From NCBI GenBank assembly GCA_017631375.1, contig JAGBTK010000009.1, forward strand, positions 1 through 64,000: 64,000 bases of DNA, read 5' to 3'. The position numbers were made by a program, and so were the translations under genes. This DNA comes from Tidjanibacter sp. (lineage in GTDB: Bacteria > Bacteroidota > Bacteroidia > Bacteroidales > Rikenellaceae). Shown here piece after piece: positions 25,559-34,222 of the stretch; the first letter of the stretch is position 1, and each line of letters begins with the position of its first letter. The notes below the pieces were generated by a model. The model saw only the letters and a list, made by a program, of their open reading frames with translations, was not told the DNA's origin and searched no databases.

Positions 25559-28543
25559 CTATAGCGGCATCTCCACCGAGGCTCCGAAATAGGGTTTTCC
25601 GGTGTCGCTCGGCACAAATAACGAGAGGCGAACAGAGAACTCCGCCTGCTCGGGCATCCTCACGGGCACCACATCAAAGACCACCGAGCCGCCTACCGAA
25701 GTGGTGGCACTGCGACGGGGGTAGATGATGGGCAGACCGCTCTCCTTCAACGATCCCGCCATCATATAATACGAAGTGTAACTCGCATAGTCATAGCCGA
25801 TTGCTGCCCTGATGCGCTTGATGAGCAACACTCCGCGCAGACCTCTGTCGGGGTAGAATAGGGGTGCTTCGTAGTCAGCAGAGAAGGCGTAGTAATTGAC
25901 GGGCAGAATTGGTGAGCGCAGACCGCGAGGTTGCAGGTCGCCGATATAGTGGGTGTAGTAGCCCTCGCCGAGGATATCCTGATAGGCAGCGCGGAGGGTG
26001 ATGGCGTGGTTAGGGCCGATACCAGGAGTGTATGCCTTGCCAAATAGGCTTAACACAGAGGTCTCCCTGCCACTCAGCCCCATTCCGTAGGTGGCGCGCG
26101 CAGTCACACCCCAGCGGGGCAGAAAGTCGCGATGTGCGAGGCGTGTCTGGTTGAGGTATTGCACTGAGCCATAGACCATTGTGCGGCCCTTAGAGTAATT
26201 CTCCGCAGCGGGGTTCCAATAGTGACCGTTGGTGTGACTCACCTCTAGCGAGGGGATCAGATAGTTGGTGGTGTTGCCACCGCCGAGGAAGATGGGCAGG
26301 TAGATGCGACCACTCATTTTGATATAGTTCTTGTCGCCCGCAAATTTGTGCTGCGGAGCGGCCTGATCAAAGTAGAGATTACCATCCTTAAATCGCTGAA
26401 CATAGGCTATGGTGTCACCCGCCGTGCCGATAAAGCCGTGTACCATATTGCTCGGCGCGGGGTGGTGTTGCTGCCACGATGCGGAGAACTCCAACTTGGG
26501 TGCAAAGCCGAGATATTTTAGCGACAGCGAGGCATTTTGTCCCTTCTGAGCCGTGTAGCCGTAGCCCACGCGGGCAATCATATCACCCGTTATGTTCTGC
26601 GAAAGGAGCGTAACGCCCAACCCCAACTCATTTATAGCACCCTCCATAATCTCCTCAGGGTCAAACATTAAGGGTGCGTAACTGTGGAAGCGGAAAAGGT
26701 GGCCTATGCGCGAGTAGTGACGCGCAGGGCTTTTGCTCACACTCTCTGTCAGGTCGCTCTCGGTGAAGTCGATGGTGTCGATTTTCGGGATCCCCCAATC
26801 GATGTTGGGGGTGTTGATTGTGCTGGCGGGAAGTTGCGACCACTCCACGCTCTCTATCCCCTCGTTCTCGGCAGTCACCACCGAGTATCCGTGTGCCGAG
26901 TAGAGTGTCATTGCTACCCTCTTGCCGTCGGGCGAGGGGGCGGGGTCAAATGCACCATAGAGTGCTTCGGAGAGTCGCTCTTCGCGCAGTGTGGCGAGGT
27001 CTATTGAGTGGGCGTTGTCGATGCCTGAGGCTATTGAGCCGAAGTATAGTTTGCCCCCCTCGGCGCGCAGGTCGCTGAGGGTTACAAAGGCGGGTTTTCG
27101 GATGGTGGTTATTGCGCCATTGGCAGGGTCGAACGATATGATACTCATACCGTTATCTCCCTGAGCAATCAGGTAGAAAAGTTCTGTCTTGTTGTCCCAA
27201 GCTAGGCCGTGCAATGAGTGGTCGGTGAAGAGTTTTTCGCCACTCGGAGTGTGGAGCGTGTAGGTGCCTTCGGTGTTGTACTCAACCCACGCCAGACCAC
27301 CCTCGGGAAGAGGGGTGGGGAAGAGGGCATTTTCGGCAAGTCGGTGGGTGGTCAGTCGTTTGCTCCCGAAGTCGTAGGAGCGCACCACCGAGCCTACTTT
27401 GGTGTTGAAAAAGGTGCTCGGGCGATACTCGCTCCACCACACCACACCATCTGCCATCACGGGGCGGGTGCTGAGCGGGCCGATTGCCACCTCGCTCTCG
27501 ATAATTCCAGTGCCGGTGTCGATGATGACAAAGCGGTCGGTCAAATCGAGTGTGGAGTGGAGGACAGCGATGCGCTCGTTGTCCAGCCACATCGGGGAGC
27601 TGTAACTCTGCCACCCCTTTTGCGCAGTTGCGGCAATGGTCGAAACCCCCTCCTCCCAGGCTATTGCAGCAGGGATATGCGGTGCTTGCGCCCACAACTC
27701 GTTATTGGAAAAAAATGTTTCGCGGAAGAGGTCTACGGTCTTGATACCCAATACCTTTTGCATACCCTTCTGGTGCGAGGCGATGAGGTAGGGGCGACGA
27801 GCCGAGTACTCCACAATATCGCCCCAGACATAGCGACCCTCCCTCTGGTTTGCGTGGGTCACAAGTCGGTATCCGAGTTCGTAGTGGTTGGGGATGTAGT
27901 CGGCGTATGAGCCGCTGAACCATCGGTCGGGGTTCTTGCCCTCCAAGATTTGCGAGCCGATAGCGCGATAGTGCATCGAGAATGAGGGTTGCAGACCTCG
28001 ACCAAAGAGTGAGGCCTGTGTTTCGGCATCGGTGGCATCGCCTTCCAAAAACCAGAATGGCAACAGACCTGTCGTCAGCAGCGAGCCCTGCTCACCGAGA
28101 AGATTGCCGATAAAGCCTGCTGCGTGGTTGTCGAGGCGGGTGTATTGCGCAATGTGGCGATACTCGTGAACGGCGAGCTGCTTGAGCCACGGGGTGGAGT
28201 AGCTCTCAATGGCTGGTGCGCCCACCATCTCAATTCGGAAGGGGGTCCACATCGCCATACCGTTGGAGAGGAGCGACCGACCGTTGATAATCACGCTGAC
28301 GGGGCGCGGAGTGGCTAGTCCGAAGCCTATGCTCTCGCGCATCTGCCCCATATAGTAGCCCACACTTCGTCCCTTATTCTCAAACTCATCCGGAGTAATA
28401 ACAGTGGTCGCACCCTGGTCAATTGTGTAAAAATTTTCGCTGGCGGCAATTGCTCCGTTGGAGTAGTATTGCGCACTTAGTGTCAGCGTATTAAGGCATA
28501 GTAATCCCAACACCGAAACCACTATTTTTATTCCGTTTTTCAT
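25559..28543 (-). CDS. Outer-membrane HExxH peptidase-like / beta-propeller / beta-barrel fusion
   Basis: 994 residues from the ATG at 28543, where a good signal peptide begins (MKNGIKIVVSVLGLLCL...LSAQ). The N-terminal domain has a gluzincin-type zinc site: HEYRH (126-130) and a downstream Glu in WFLEGDATDAE (Glu167). The middle (~330-650) shows repeated TolB/PD40-like blades (SSPMWLDNERIAVLHS, FDPAPSPDGKRVAMTLYS). The C-terminal ~340 residues look like an outer-membrane barrel with many aromatic strands, ending FGASVEMPL. It is likely an outer-membrane protein with a periplasmic or surface peptidase-like head. No substrate can be given. It is 20 bp downstream of the SUI1 gene. Confidence 0.8.
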   Translation of the reverse strand: MKNGIKIVVSVLGLLCLNTLTLSAQYYSNGAIAASENFYTIDQGATTVITPDEFENKGRSVGYYMGQMRESIGFGLATPRPVSVIINGRSLLSNGMAMWTPFRIEMVGAPAIESYSTPWLKQLAVHEYRHIAQYTRLDNHAAGFIGNLLGEQGSLLTTGLLPFWFLEGDATDAETQASLFGRGLQPSFSMHYRAIGSQILEGKNPDRWFSGSYADYIPNHYELGYRLVTHANQREGRYVWGDIVEYSARRPYLIASHQKGMQKVLGIKTVDLFRETFFSNNELWAQAPHIPAAIAWEEGVSTIAATAQKGWQSYSSPMWLDNERIAVLHSTLDLTDRFVIIDTGTGIIESEVAIGPLSTRPVMADGVVWWSEYRPSTFFNTKVGSVVRSYDFGSKRLTTHRLAENALFPTPLPEGGLAWVEYNTEGTYTLHTPSGEKLFTDHSLHGLAWDNKTELFYLIAQGDNGMSIISFDPANGAITTIRKPAFVTLSDLRAEGGKLYFGSIASGIDNAHSIDLATLREERLSEALYGAFDPAPSPDGKRVAMTLYSAHGYSVVTAENEGIESVEWSQLPASTINTPNIDWGIPKIDTIDFTESDLTESVSKSPARHYSRIGHLFRFHSYAPLMFDPEEIMEGAINELGLGVTLLSQNITGDMIARVGYGYTAQKGQNASLSLKYLGFAPKLEFSASWQQHHPAPSNMVHGFIGTAGDTIAYVQRFKDGNLYFDQAAPQHKFAGDKNYIKMSGRIYLPIFLGGGNTTNYLIPSLEVSHTNGHYWNPAAENYSKGRTMVYGSVQYLNQTRLAHRDFLPRWGVTARATYGMGLSGRETSVLSLFGKAYTPGIGPNHAITLRAAYQDILGEGYYTHYIGDLQPRGLRSPILPVNYYAFSADYEAPLFYPDRGLRGVLLIKRIRAAIGYDYASYTSYYMMAGSLKESGLPIIYPRRSATTSVGGSVVFDVVPVRMPEQAEFSVRLSLFVPSDTGKPYFGASVEMPL

Positions 28544-28563
28544 ATCTTCTACTTCATTTTTTA

Positions 28564-28911
28564 TTATGCTCCGGCTCTCTTTGCCTTGTAGCCCTCTTTG
28601 GTGAGGATCTCTAAGATGCGGTCGCGGTGATCGCCCTGGATGATGATCTCGCCATCCTTTGCCGAGCCACCCACGCCACACCTTGTTTTGAGGAGTTTGG
28701 CGAGCTCTTTCAGGTCGTCGTCACTCCCGACAAATCCTTTGATGAGTGTTGCCTGCTTGCCGCCTCGGTGTTTGCGGTCGAGCCACACTCGCAGATCTTG
28801 CTGTGCGGGGGGAAGTGTTGCCACACTCTCCTCCTCTTCGGTGGTGTAGTTATAGTCGGTTGCAGTCGAATAGACCACGCCCAATCTTGCTTTCCAATCG
28901 TTATTTGCCAT
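28564..28911 (-). CDS. SUI1/YciH-family translation factor
   Basis: 115 residues with the eIF1/SUI1 fold: DLRVWLDRKHRGGKQATLIKGFVGSDDDLKELAKLLKTRCGVGGSAKDGEIIIQGDHRDRILEILTKEGYKAKRAG. The basic loop (RKHRGGKQ) and the CGVGGSAKDGEIIIQGDH core are diagnostic. Bacterial members (YciH) bind the 30S subunit and have been linked to start-site fidelity and stress. The N-terminal ~40 residues are variable. It is the first gene of a likely two-gene unit with the outer-membrane protein, apparently unrelated in function, and is divergent from the pyr cluster. Confidence 0.93.
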   Translation of the reverse strand: MANNDWKARLGVVYSTATDYNYTTEEEESVATLPPAQQDLRVWLDRKHRGGKQATLIKGFVGSDDDLKELAKLLKTRCGVGGSAKDGEIIIQGDHRDRILEILTKEGYKAKRAGA

Positions 28912-28933
28912 ATTCGGATAAAAATTATACCTA

Positions 28934-28941
28934 CAAAGATA
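28934..28941 (-). promoter_or_regulatory. -7 box TATCTTTG of the SUI1 gene
   Basis: An exact TAnnTTTG on the minus strand, 22 bp before the ATG at 28911. It is part of a compact divergent promoter with the pyr leader box at 28964. Confidence 0.6.
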
Positions 28942-28963
28942 GGATATTTTGAGAAAAAAGCGT

Positions 28964-28971
28964 TATATTTG
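28964..28971 (+). promoter_or_regulatory. -7 box TATATTTG of the pyr leader
   Basis: An exact TAnnTTTG, 26 bp before the leader ORF start at 28998. It is the likely start point of the pyr operon transcript. Confidence 0.6.
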
Positions 28972-28997
28972 CTCAGTTAAGAAAATCATTTTGCTTT

Positions 28998-29108
28998 ATG
29001 AGTTACACAACACTATACAGAGCTGCAGATCACTATGAGCGTGGTGCCTCTGTTGTTGGCTCAGCACAAGAGCAAATGAGCAATTGTCGAACAAGCAACA
29101 AGAGGTAG
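28998..29108 (+). CDS. Putative 36-residue leader peptide of the pyr cluster
   Basis: ATG to TAG, 36 codons, beginning MSYTTLYRAADHYERG and ending RTSNKR. It lies between a good promoter and pyrC. Its stop codon (29106-29108) is inside the 5' arm of the terminator hairpin at 29100-29132. This is the geometry of the enterobacterial pyrBI leader, where a ribosome close behind RNA polymerase blocks the hairpin. The peptide has no known relative that I recognise, and its sequence may not matter. Coding status is inferred from position only. Confidence 0.5.
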   Translation: MSYTTLYRAADHYERGASVVGSAQEQMSNCRTSNKR

Positions 29109-29139
29109 TATCCATTGGGGTAACTGCCTCTTTTTTTTA
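29100..29139 (+). terminator. Attenuator-like terminator upstream of pyrC
   Basis: The stem AAGAGGTAGT/ACTGCCTCTT (one G-T pair), with a 13-nt loop, is followed by eight Ts. It lies 12 bp before pyrC and downstream of the operon promoter, so it would cut transcription before the structural genes unless overridden. Confidence 0.8.
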
Positions 29140-29150
29140 GATATAGAGCA

Positions 29151-30419
29151 ATGAGCGATATTCTGATTCGTGGTGCAAAGGTGTGGAACGGTAGCGGTTT
29201 TGCGGTTGCCGATGTCGCTGTCAGTGGAGAGAAAATTGCTGCTGTGGGCAGTGTGGGCGACTTCAACCCCAAGAGGGTTGTTGAGGCCGAAGGGTTGTGG
29301 CTGATGCCCGGACTTGTGGATGTACATGTCCATCTGCGCGAGCCCGGCTTCTCCTCGAAGGAGACGATTTTGAGTGGCACTCGTGCTGCTGCGCGTGGCG
29401 GCTTTACCACCGTCTGCCCTATGCCCAATCTCAGCCCCGCCCCCGACTCGATGGAGGGCTTGGAGGCTCAGTTGGAGATTATTCGTCGCGATGCGCAGAT
29501 TGGCGTTCTCCCCTTCGCAACCATCACCCGTGGCCGTAAGGGTCGTGGCGAGGTGGTCGATATTGCTGCTCTTGCCCCCTATGTTGCGGGCTTCTCCGAC
29601 GACGGCTCGGGTGTGAGCGATGCGGGCATTATGGAGGAGGCTATGTGGCGCGTGAAGGAGTGCGACAGCATAATTGCCGCCCATTGCGAGGTCGATGATC
29701 TTGTGCGTGGCGGCGTGATACACGATGGCGAGTTCGCTCGTCGCAATGGTATCCCCGGCATCTGCTCGGAGAGCGAGTGGAAGCAGATAGAGCGCGATTT
29801 GAAATTGGTGGAGAAGACCGGCTGTCGTTACCATGTATGCCACATCTCGACCAAGGAGGCGGTGGAACTTATCCGCGATGCTCGCAAGAGTGGTCTCAAG
29901 GCGAGCTGCGAGACAGGTCCCCACTATCTCACGATGACCGATGAGGATATTGCCGATGAGGGTCGCTTCAAGATGAACCCCCCGATTCGCTCGCGTGCCG
30001 ACAGAGATGCGCTGGTGGCGGGTGTGGCAGATGGCACTGTGGAGGTGATTGCCACCGACCACGCACCTCACACTGCCGACCAGAAGGCGCGCGGTGTGCG
30101 TGGCAGTGCTTTTGGCATTACCGGTCTGGAGACCTCGCTGCCGATTATATATACTCACCTTGTGGAGCGTGGCATAATCTCGTTGGAGCGTATGGTTGAT
30201 GCGATGAGCCTTGCGCCACGCCGACTCTTTAAGATGGGCGGAGGTGTGATTGCTGCGGGTGAGAGGGCCGACCTCCTCCTTGCCGACCTCGATAGCTGCT
30301 ACACGGTAGATAGCACAAAATTCCTCTCGATGGGAAAGAGTACTCCGTTTGATGGATGGAAGGTGAAGGGTGAGTCAGCAATGACCATTTATGGTGGAAA
30401 GATAGTTTACGAAAGATAA
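29151..30419 (+). CDS. pyrC: Dihydroorotase (class I)
   Basis: Cyclises carbamoyl-aspartate to dihydroorotate, step 3 of UMP synthesis. 422 residues of the amidohydrolase fold. Metal ligands are HVHLR (59-63) in LMPGLVDVHVHLREPG, later His residues in CHISTKEAVEL and ETGPHYL, and the catalytic Asp in ATDHAPHT. The length and the LREPG motif place it in class I (CAD/Bacillus type) rather than the shorter E. coli type. It is the first structural gene of the pyr cluster, and its stop overlaps the next start (TAATG). Confidence 0.97.
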   Translation: MSDILIRGAKVWNGSGFAVADVAVSGEKIAAVGSVGDFNPKRVVEAEGLWLMPGLVDVHVHLREPGFSSKETILSGTRAAARGGFTTVCPMPNLSPAPDSMEGLEAQLEIIRRDAQIGVLPFATITRGRKGRGEVVDIAALAPYVAGFSDDGSGVSDAGIMEEAMWRVKECDSIIAAHCEVDDLVRGGVIHDGEFARRNGIPGICSESEWKQIERDLKLVEKTGCRYHVCHISTKEAVELIRDARKSGLKASCETGPHYLTMTDEDIADEGRFKMNPPIRSRADRDALVAGVADGTVEVIATDHAPHTADQKARGVRGSAFGITGLETSLPIIYTHLVERGIISLERMVDAMSLAPRRLFKMGGGVIAAGERADLLLADLDSCYTVDSTKFLSMGKSTPFDGWKVKGESAMTIYGGKIVYER

Positions 30420-31156
30420 TGGCAAACAAAGGAGTTTTTACCATTTTGAGTAATGCACCTCTCACCGACTCGGTGTGGGAGATGCACCTTGCGGGTGACA
30501 CAAGTGCTGTGACCCACGCAGGACAATTTGTGAATATAGAGTTGGAGGGTTTGTACCTCCGTCGCCCCATCTCCATCTCGGATTGGCAGGAGGGCGAGCT
30601 TACTATTATATATAAGGTGGTTGGTGAGGGTACTGCACGCCTTGCGCAGATGAAGGCGGGTGTAGAACTCGACCTGCTGGTCGGCCTCGGCAACGGCTTT
30701 TGGAGCGTACCCGAAGAGCGCGTGGTGCTCGTTGGTGGTGGTGTGGGTGTTCCCCCGCTCTACGGACTTGCGCGTCGCCTGATGGCAGAGGGCAAGAGTG
30801 TGAGCGTGGTGCTCGGCTTCAACACCGCTGCGGAGATTTTCCTGTGTCAGAAATTTGAGGAGCTGGGTGCCCGAGTGGTGGTGGCTACTATGGATGGCTC
30901 GGCAGGCGTGAAGGGTACGGTGATTGATGCCATTCGTGCCGAGAGTGTGGAGTACGACTACTTCTACTCGTGCGGTCCGCTGCCAATGTTGCGCGCCCTG
31001 TGCGAGCAGAGCAGTGGCGAGGGTCAGGTGAGCCTCGAAGAGCGTATGGGATGCGGATTTGGTATCTGTATGGGTTGCACCCACGAAACACATAGTGGCC
31101 ACAAGCGTATCTGCAAGGAGGGCCCCGTACTTTTGAAAAGCGATGTAGTATGGTAG
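30419..31156 (+). CDS. pyrK: Dihydroorotate dehydrogenase electron-transfer subunit
   Basis: Passes electrons from the FMN enzyme PyrD to NAD through FAD and a 2Fe-2S cluster. 245 residues. The N-terminal FAD-binding part has LYLRRPISISDW, the NAD-binding part has VLVGGGVGVPPLYGLARRL, and the cluster is bound by Cys212, 217, 220 and 232 (CGFGICMGC then ICKEGP). Translationally coupled: its ATG overlaps the pyrC stop by one base, and its end overlaps pyrD by 7 bp. This identifies the pair as a class 1B, NAD-linked dihydroorotate dehydrogenase. Confidence 0.96.
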   Translation: MANKGVFTILSNAPLTDSVWEMHLAGDTSAVTHAGQFVNIELEGLYLRRPISISDWQEGELTIIYKVVGEGTARLAQMKAGVELDLLVGLGNGFWSVPEERVVLVGGGVGVPPLYGLARRLMAEGKSVSVVLGFNTAAEIFLCQKFEELGARVVVATMDGSAGVKGTVIDAIRAESVEYDYFYSCGPLPMLRALCEQSSGEGQVSLEERMGCGFGICMGCTHETHSGHKRICKEGPVLLKSDVVW

Positions 31157-32067
31157 AGAATAAGATATTGGATAAGAGTGTTGAACTCTGTGGCGTGAAA
31201 CTCGACAACCCTATTGTCCCCGCCAGCGGTACTTTTGGCTTTGGCGAGGAGGCTGCCGAGTGGTACGATATTAATGTGCTGGGTGCTATCAGTATCAAGG
31301 GCACCACTCTTCACCCCCGATTTGGTAACCCCACACCCCGCATTGCCGAGACCCCTTCGGGATTGCTCAACGCTGTGGGCTTGCAAAACCCGGGCGTGGA
31401 GGCCGTTGTAACTAAGGTCGTGCCCGAACTCCGCAAAGTGTACAAAAAACCGATTGTGGCAAATGTGAGTGGCTTCTCGCTCGATGAGTATAGGGAGTGC
31501 TGCCGCAGGATTGACGAGGTGGCGGATATCATCGAGGTTAATATCTCCTGTCCCAATGTGCACGGTGGCGGTCTGGCCTTCGGTACCGATGCGGCGATGG
31601 CTGCCAAGGTTACCGAGGAGGTTAAGAGGGTGACTACCAAGCCGGTGTTTATCAAACTGTCGCCCAATGTGACCGATATTGTTGCCATTGCGCGCGCTTG
31701 CGAGGATGCAGGTGCCGATGGTCTGACGCTGATTAATACCCTGCTCGGTATGCGCATAGACACTCGTCGTCGTCGCCCTGTGCTGGCTAACGGCACGGGT
31801 GGTCTGTCGGGTGCTGCGGTCTTCCCCGTGGCGGTGCGTATGGTCTATCAGGTGGCTCACGCCTGCAAGATTCCTATTATGGGATGTGGCGGTGTGTCGA
31901 GCAGTGCCGATGTTATCGAGATGATGATGGCGGGCGCAACCGCTGTGCAGGTGGGCTCGGCAAACCTGCGTAACCCCTACGCCTCGAAGGAGATTATCGA
32001 GGGGCTGGATGCCGAGATGGAGAGATTAGGTATTACCTCTCTGAAAGAGATAATTGGTATTGTATAA
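31150..32067 (+). CDS. pyrD: Dihydroorotate dehydrogenase, class 1B catalytic subunit
   Basis: Oxidises dihydroorotate to orotate with FMN. 305 residues, a TIM barrel. Substrate and FMN contacts are PIVPASGTFGFG and SIKGTTLHPRFGNPTPR, the catalytic Cys lies in NISCPNVHGGG (typical of class 1), and GMRIDTRRRRPVLANGTGGLSG and GCGGVSSSADVIEMMMAGA bind the FMN phosphate. It overlaps pyrK. The stop codon TAA is the first part of a palindromic intergenic repeat. Confidence 0.97.
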   Translation: MVENKILDKSVELCGVKLDNPIVPASGTFGFGEEAAEWYDINVLGAISIKGTTLHPRFGNPTPRIAETPSGLLNAVGLQNPGVEAVVTKVVPELRKVYKKPIVANVSGFSLDEYRECCRRIDEVADIIEVNISCPNVHGGGLAFGTDAAMAAKVTEEVKRVTTKPVFIKLSPNVTDIVAIARACEDAGADGLTLINTLLGMRIDTRRRRPVLANGTGGLSGAAVFPVAVRMVYQVAHACKIPIMGCGGVSSSADVIEMMMAGATAVQVGSANLRNPYASKEIIEGLDAEMERLGITSLKEIIGIV

Positions 32068-32275
32068 AAAGCCGTCAGCCATACAACTTTTTGGGTCGCA
32101 GACCCTTTTCTACTGAGGAGCGTTTGTGGGGATTGTGAGGTGGTTGGCTCCGTACTAAAGTTGTTGGGGACTGTGGTGTGATGGGAATAATAGGAATTAT
32201 GGGAATAATAGGAGTAATAGGAATTTTCCTTAAACTCCTTAAATTCCCTAACCTCCCTAAAAATAAAGGAAATTG
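32068..32275. repeat. Intergenic repeat, copy A (pyrD-pyrF)
   Basis: Begins at the pyrD stop with AAAAAGCCGT joined to the right end of the palindrome (CAGCCATACAACTTTTT), as if the middle were deleted. The 107-bp block 32076-32182 is nearly identical to 33889-33995. It is followed by short tandem GGAATAATA-type repeats (32183-32226) and a CCTTAAA/CCCTAACC tract. Confidence 0.8.
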
Positions 32276-32299
32276 GATAAATAAAACATAAAGGCTAAT

Positions 32300-33007
32300 A
32301 TGAAAACTAAGGATGTAATTATCGCGTGCGACTTTGGGTCGGCGGAGGAGTGTCTGAAATTCTTGGACAAATTCGAGGGGGCTGAGCGTCCCTTTGTGAA
32401 GATTGGTATGGAGTTGTTCTATGCGGCCGGTCCTGAGATTGTCAAGGAGATTAAGCGTCGCGGTCACCCTATCTTCCTGGACTTGAAGTGCCACGATATT
32501 CCCAATACCGTGAAGAAGACTATGTCGGTGCTTTCGCGCCTTGATGTGGATATGTGTAACCTCCACGCTGCGGGTACAATCGAGATGATGACTGCGGCTG
32601 TTGAGGGCTTGACTCGCCCTGACGGTACTCGTCCTCTGCTGATTGCCGTAACGCAGCTCACCTCCACCAGCGAGGAGCGTATGCGTGAGCAGTTGCTCAT
32701 CGATGCGCCCATTGGCGAGGTGGTTATCAAGTACGCTATGAATGCCGAGAAGGCAGGCTTGGATGGTGTTGTCTGCTCTCCTCTGGAGGCGGGTATCGTG
32801 AAGCGTGCCTGTGGCGATAAGTTCCTCACCATCACCCCCGGTGTGCGCTTTGCCGATGGCGAGGTGGGCGATCAGGTGAGGGTTACCACCCCTGCGAAGG
32901 CTCGCTCGCTCGGCAGCGACTATATTGTAGTGGGTCGTCCCATCACTGCTGCCGATGATCCCGTAGCGGCATACCGTCGTTGCGTGGCAGAGTTTCTTGG
33001 TGAGTAA
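32300..33007 (+). CDS. pyrF: Orotidine 5'-phosphate decarboxylase
   Basis: Converts OMP to UMP, the last step of the pathway. 235 residues, the short Bacillus/E. coli-like form, not the ~270-aa type 2 form common in Bacteroides. The active-site motif is DLKCHDIPNT, with IIACDFGSAEECLKF at the N terminus and TPGVRFADGEVGDQ and DYIVVGRPIT binding phosphate. It sits 232 bp after pyrD, separated by repeat copy A, so it may be transcribed with it or separately. Confidence 0.97.
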   Translation: MKTKDVIIACDFGSAEECLKFLDKFEGAERPFVKIGMELFYAAGPEIVKEIKRRGHPIFLDLKCHDIPNTVKKTMSVLSRLDVDMCNLHAAGTIEMMTAAVEGLTRPDGTRPLLIAVTQLTSTSEERMREQLLIDAPIGEVVIKYAMNAEKAGLDGVVCSPLEAGIVKRACGDKFLTITPGVRFADGEVGDQVRVTTPAKARSLGSDYIVVGRPITAADDPVAAYRRCVAEFLGE

Positions 33008-33055
33008 GTTTTTCCCAACAAAGGATTTAATTTGTAAGACAAAAAGTATAAAAAA

Positions 33056-33694
33056 ATGACAGCAAGAGAGAAAGATATTGCAGCAGGTCTGCTTTCGATA
33101 GGCGCGGTATTTTTGCGCCCCAACGAGCCCTTCACCTGGGCGAGCGGCATCAAGAGCCCTATCTATTGTGACAACCGCCTGGTACTCACTGCACCTGAGG
33201 TGCGCGATAGAGTGGAGGCAGGCTTGGCCGATATGGTTAAAGAGTATTACCCCGAGTGCGAGGTGCTGATGGGTACCAGTACTGCGGGTATCGCCCATGC
33301 CGCTATCGTGGCAGAGCGTATGGGTCTGCCTATGGGCTATGTGCGTGGTGGCAATAAGGACCACGGTCGTGGCAACCGCATTGAGGGTCGCCTGGATAAG
33401 GGTCAGAAGGTGGTTGTTGTTGAGGACCTTATCTCGACCGGCGGCAGCTGCATTGAGGTTGTCGAGGCATTGCGCGAGGCGGGCGCTGAGGTGATGGGCG
33501 TGGTGAGCATCTTCACCTACGGAATGGCTAAGGGTGTGAAACGCCTGGAGGAGGCCTCGGTGGAGAACCACAGCCTCTCAAACTTTGACGCACTTGTTGA
33601 GGTGGCAGCCGAGAAGGGCTATATCGCTCACGAGGATATCGCAAGACTGATTCAGTTCCGTAATAATCCTTCTGACGAGTCCTGGATGAAGTAA
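33056..33694 (+). CDS. pyrE: Orotate phosphoribosyltransferase
   Basis: Joins orotate and PRPP to form OMP. 212 residues, type I phosphoribosyltransferase fold. The PRPP loop is [18 protein letters not shown]. The N-terminal hood has [22 protein letters not shown], and [19 protein letters not shown] is the flexible catalytic loop with Lys. It is 48 bp after pyrF. The stop codon is joined directly to intergenic repeat copy B. Confidence 0.97.
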   Translation: MTAREKDIAAGLLSIGAVFLRPNEPFTWASGIKSPIYCDNRLVLTAPEVRDRVEAGLADMVKEYYPECEVLMGTSTAGIAHAAIVAERMGLPMGYVRGGNKDHGRGNRIEGRLDKGQKVVVVEDLISTGGSCIEVVEALREAGAEVMGVVSIFTYGMAKGVKRLEEASVENHSLSNFDALVEVAAEKGYIAHEDIARLIQFRNNPSDESWMK

Positions 33695-34083
33695 AAAGTC
33701 GTCTGGCTGGTAAATTTTGCACTTCCCTTGAAAGCCAAATGCTCATTTACTTCAAGTAAACTCCGCTTTGTCTTTCTGCACGAAGCCCAAAATTTCCTCA
33801 GCCATACGCCTTTTTAAGGTGGTGAGGATTGGGATTGTAAGAGGCAAAAAAAGAAAAGCATCTGTGATGCCGAAGCCCAAAATTTCCTCAGCCATACAAC
33901 TTTTTGGGTCGCAGACCCTTTTCTACTGAGGAGCATTTGTGGGGATTGTGAGGTGGCTGGCTCCGTACTAATGTTGTTGAGGGCTGTGGTGTGATAGAGA
34001 AATTAGTGAGATTAAGGAAATTAGTGAGATTAAAGATAAAATCTCTAAACTCTTTAAACTCCCTAACCTCCCTACCAACAATA
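33695..34083. repeat. Intergenic repeat, copy B (after pyrE)
   Basis: The left arm 33693-33720 (AAAAAGTCGTCTGGCTGG...) pairs with the right arm 33788-33815. The 27-bp right-end segment at 33781-33807 is repeated exactly at 33871-33897, followed by the 107-bp block shared with copy A (33889-33995). Then come tandem AAATTAGTGAGATTA repeats (34000-34036) and a CTCCCTAACCTCCCT tract. No gene is supported. Confidence 0.8.
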
Positions 34084-34137
34084 AAAAAGAGTCTATGACT
34101 CAATTTTGAATTTTGAATTATAAAAGGTATTATCATG

Positions 34138-34222
34138 CCTCGGCTTAGCCGAGGACACATCCCCCGCCGAGGCGGGGGCTTGGGGGTGGGTCAGGCTTGG
34201 AAATGCCTTCCGCGGGAAGGCA
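34138..34222. other. Cluster of three perfect hairpins upstream of pyrB
   Basis: CCTCGGC/GCCGAGG (34138-34154), CCCCCGCC/GGCGGGGG (34161-34178) and TGCCTTCC/GGAAGGCA (34204-34222) follow one another, with a G-rich stretch between the second and third. They lie 66-150 bp before the pyrB ATG. None is followed by a T run. They may be a repeat family or a leader structure. Confidence 0.55.

Noticed and set aside
32075..33571. Minus-strand frame with repeated I-P-I-I residues between pyrD and pyrE
   Set aside because: It is a translation of the tandem GGAATAATA-type repeat and runs antisense to pyrF and pyrE.
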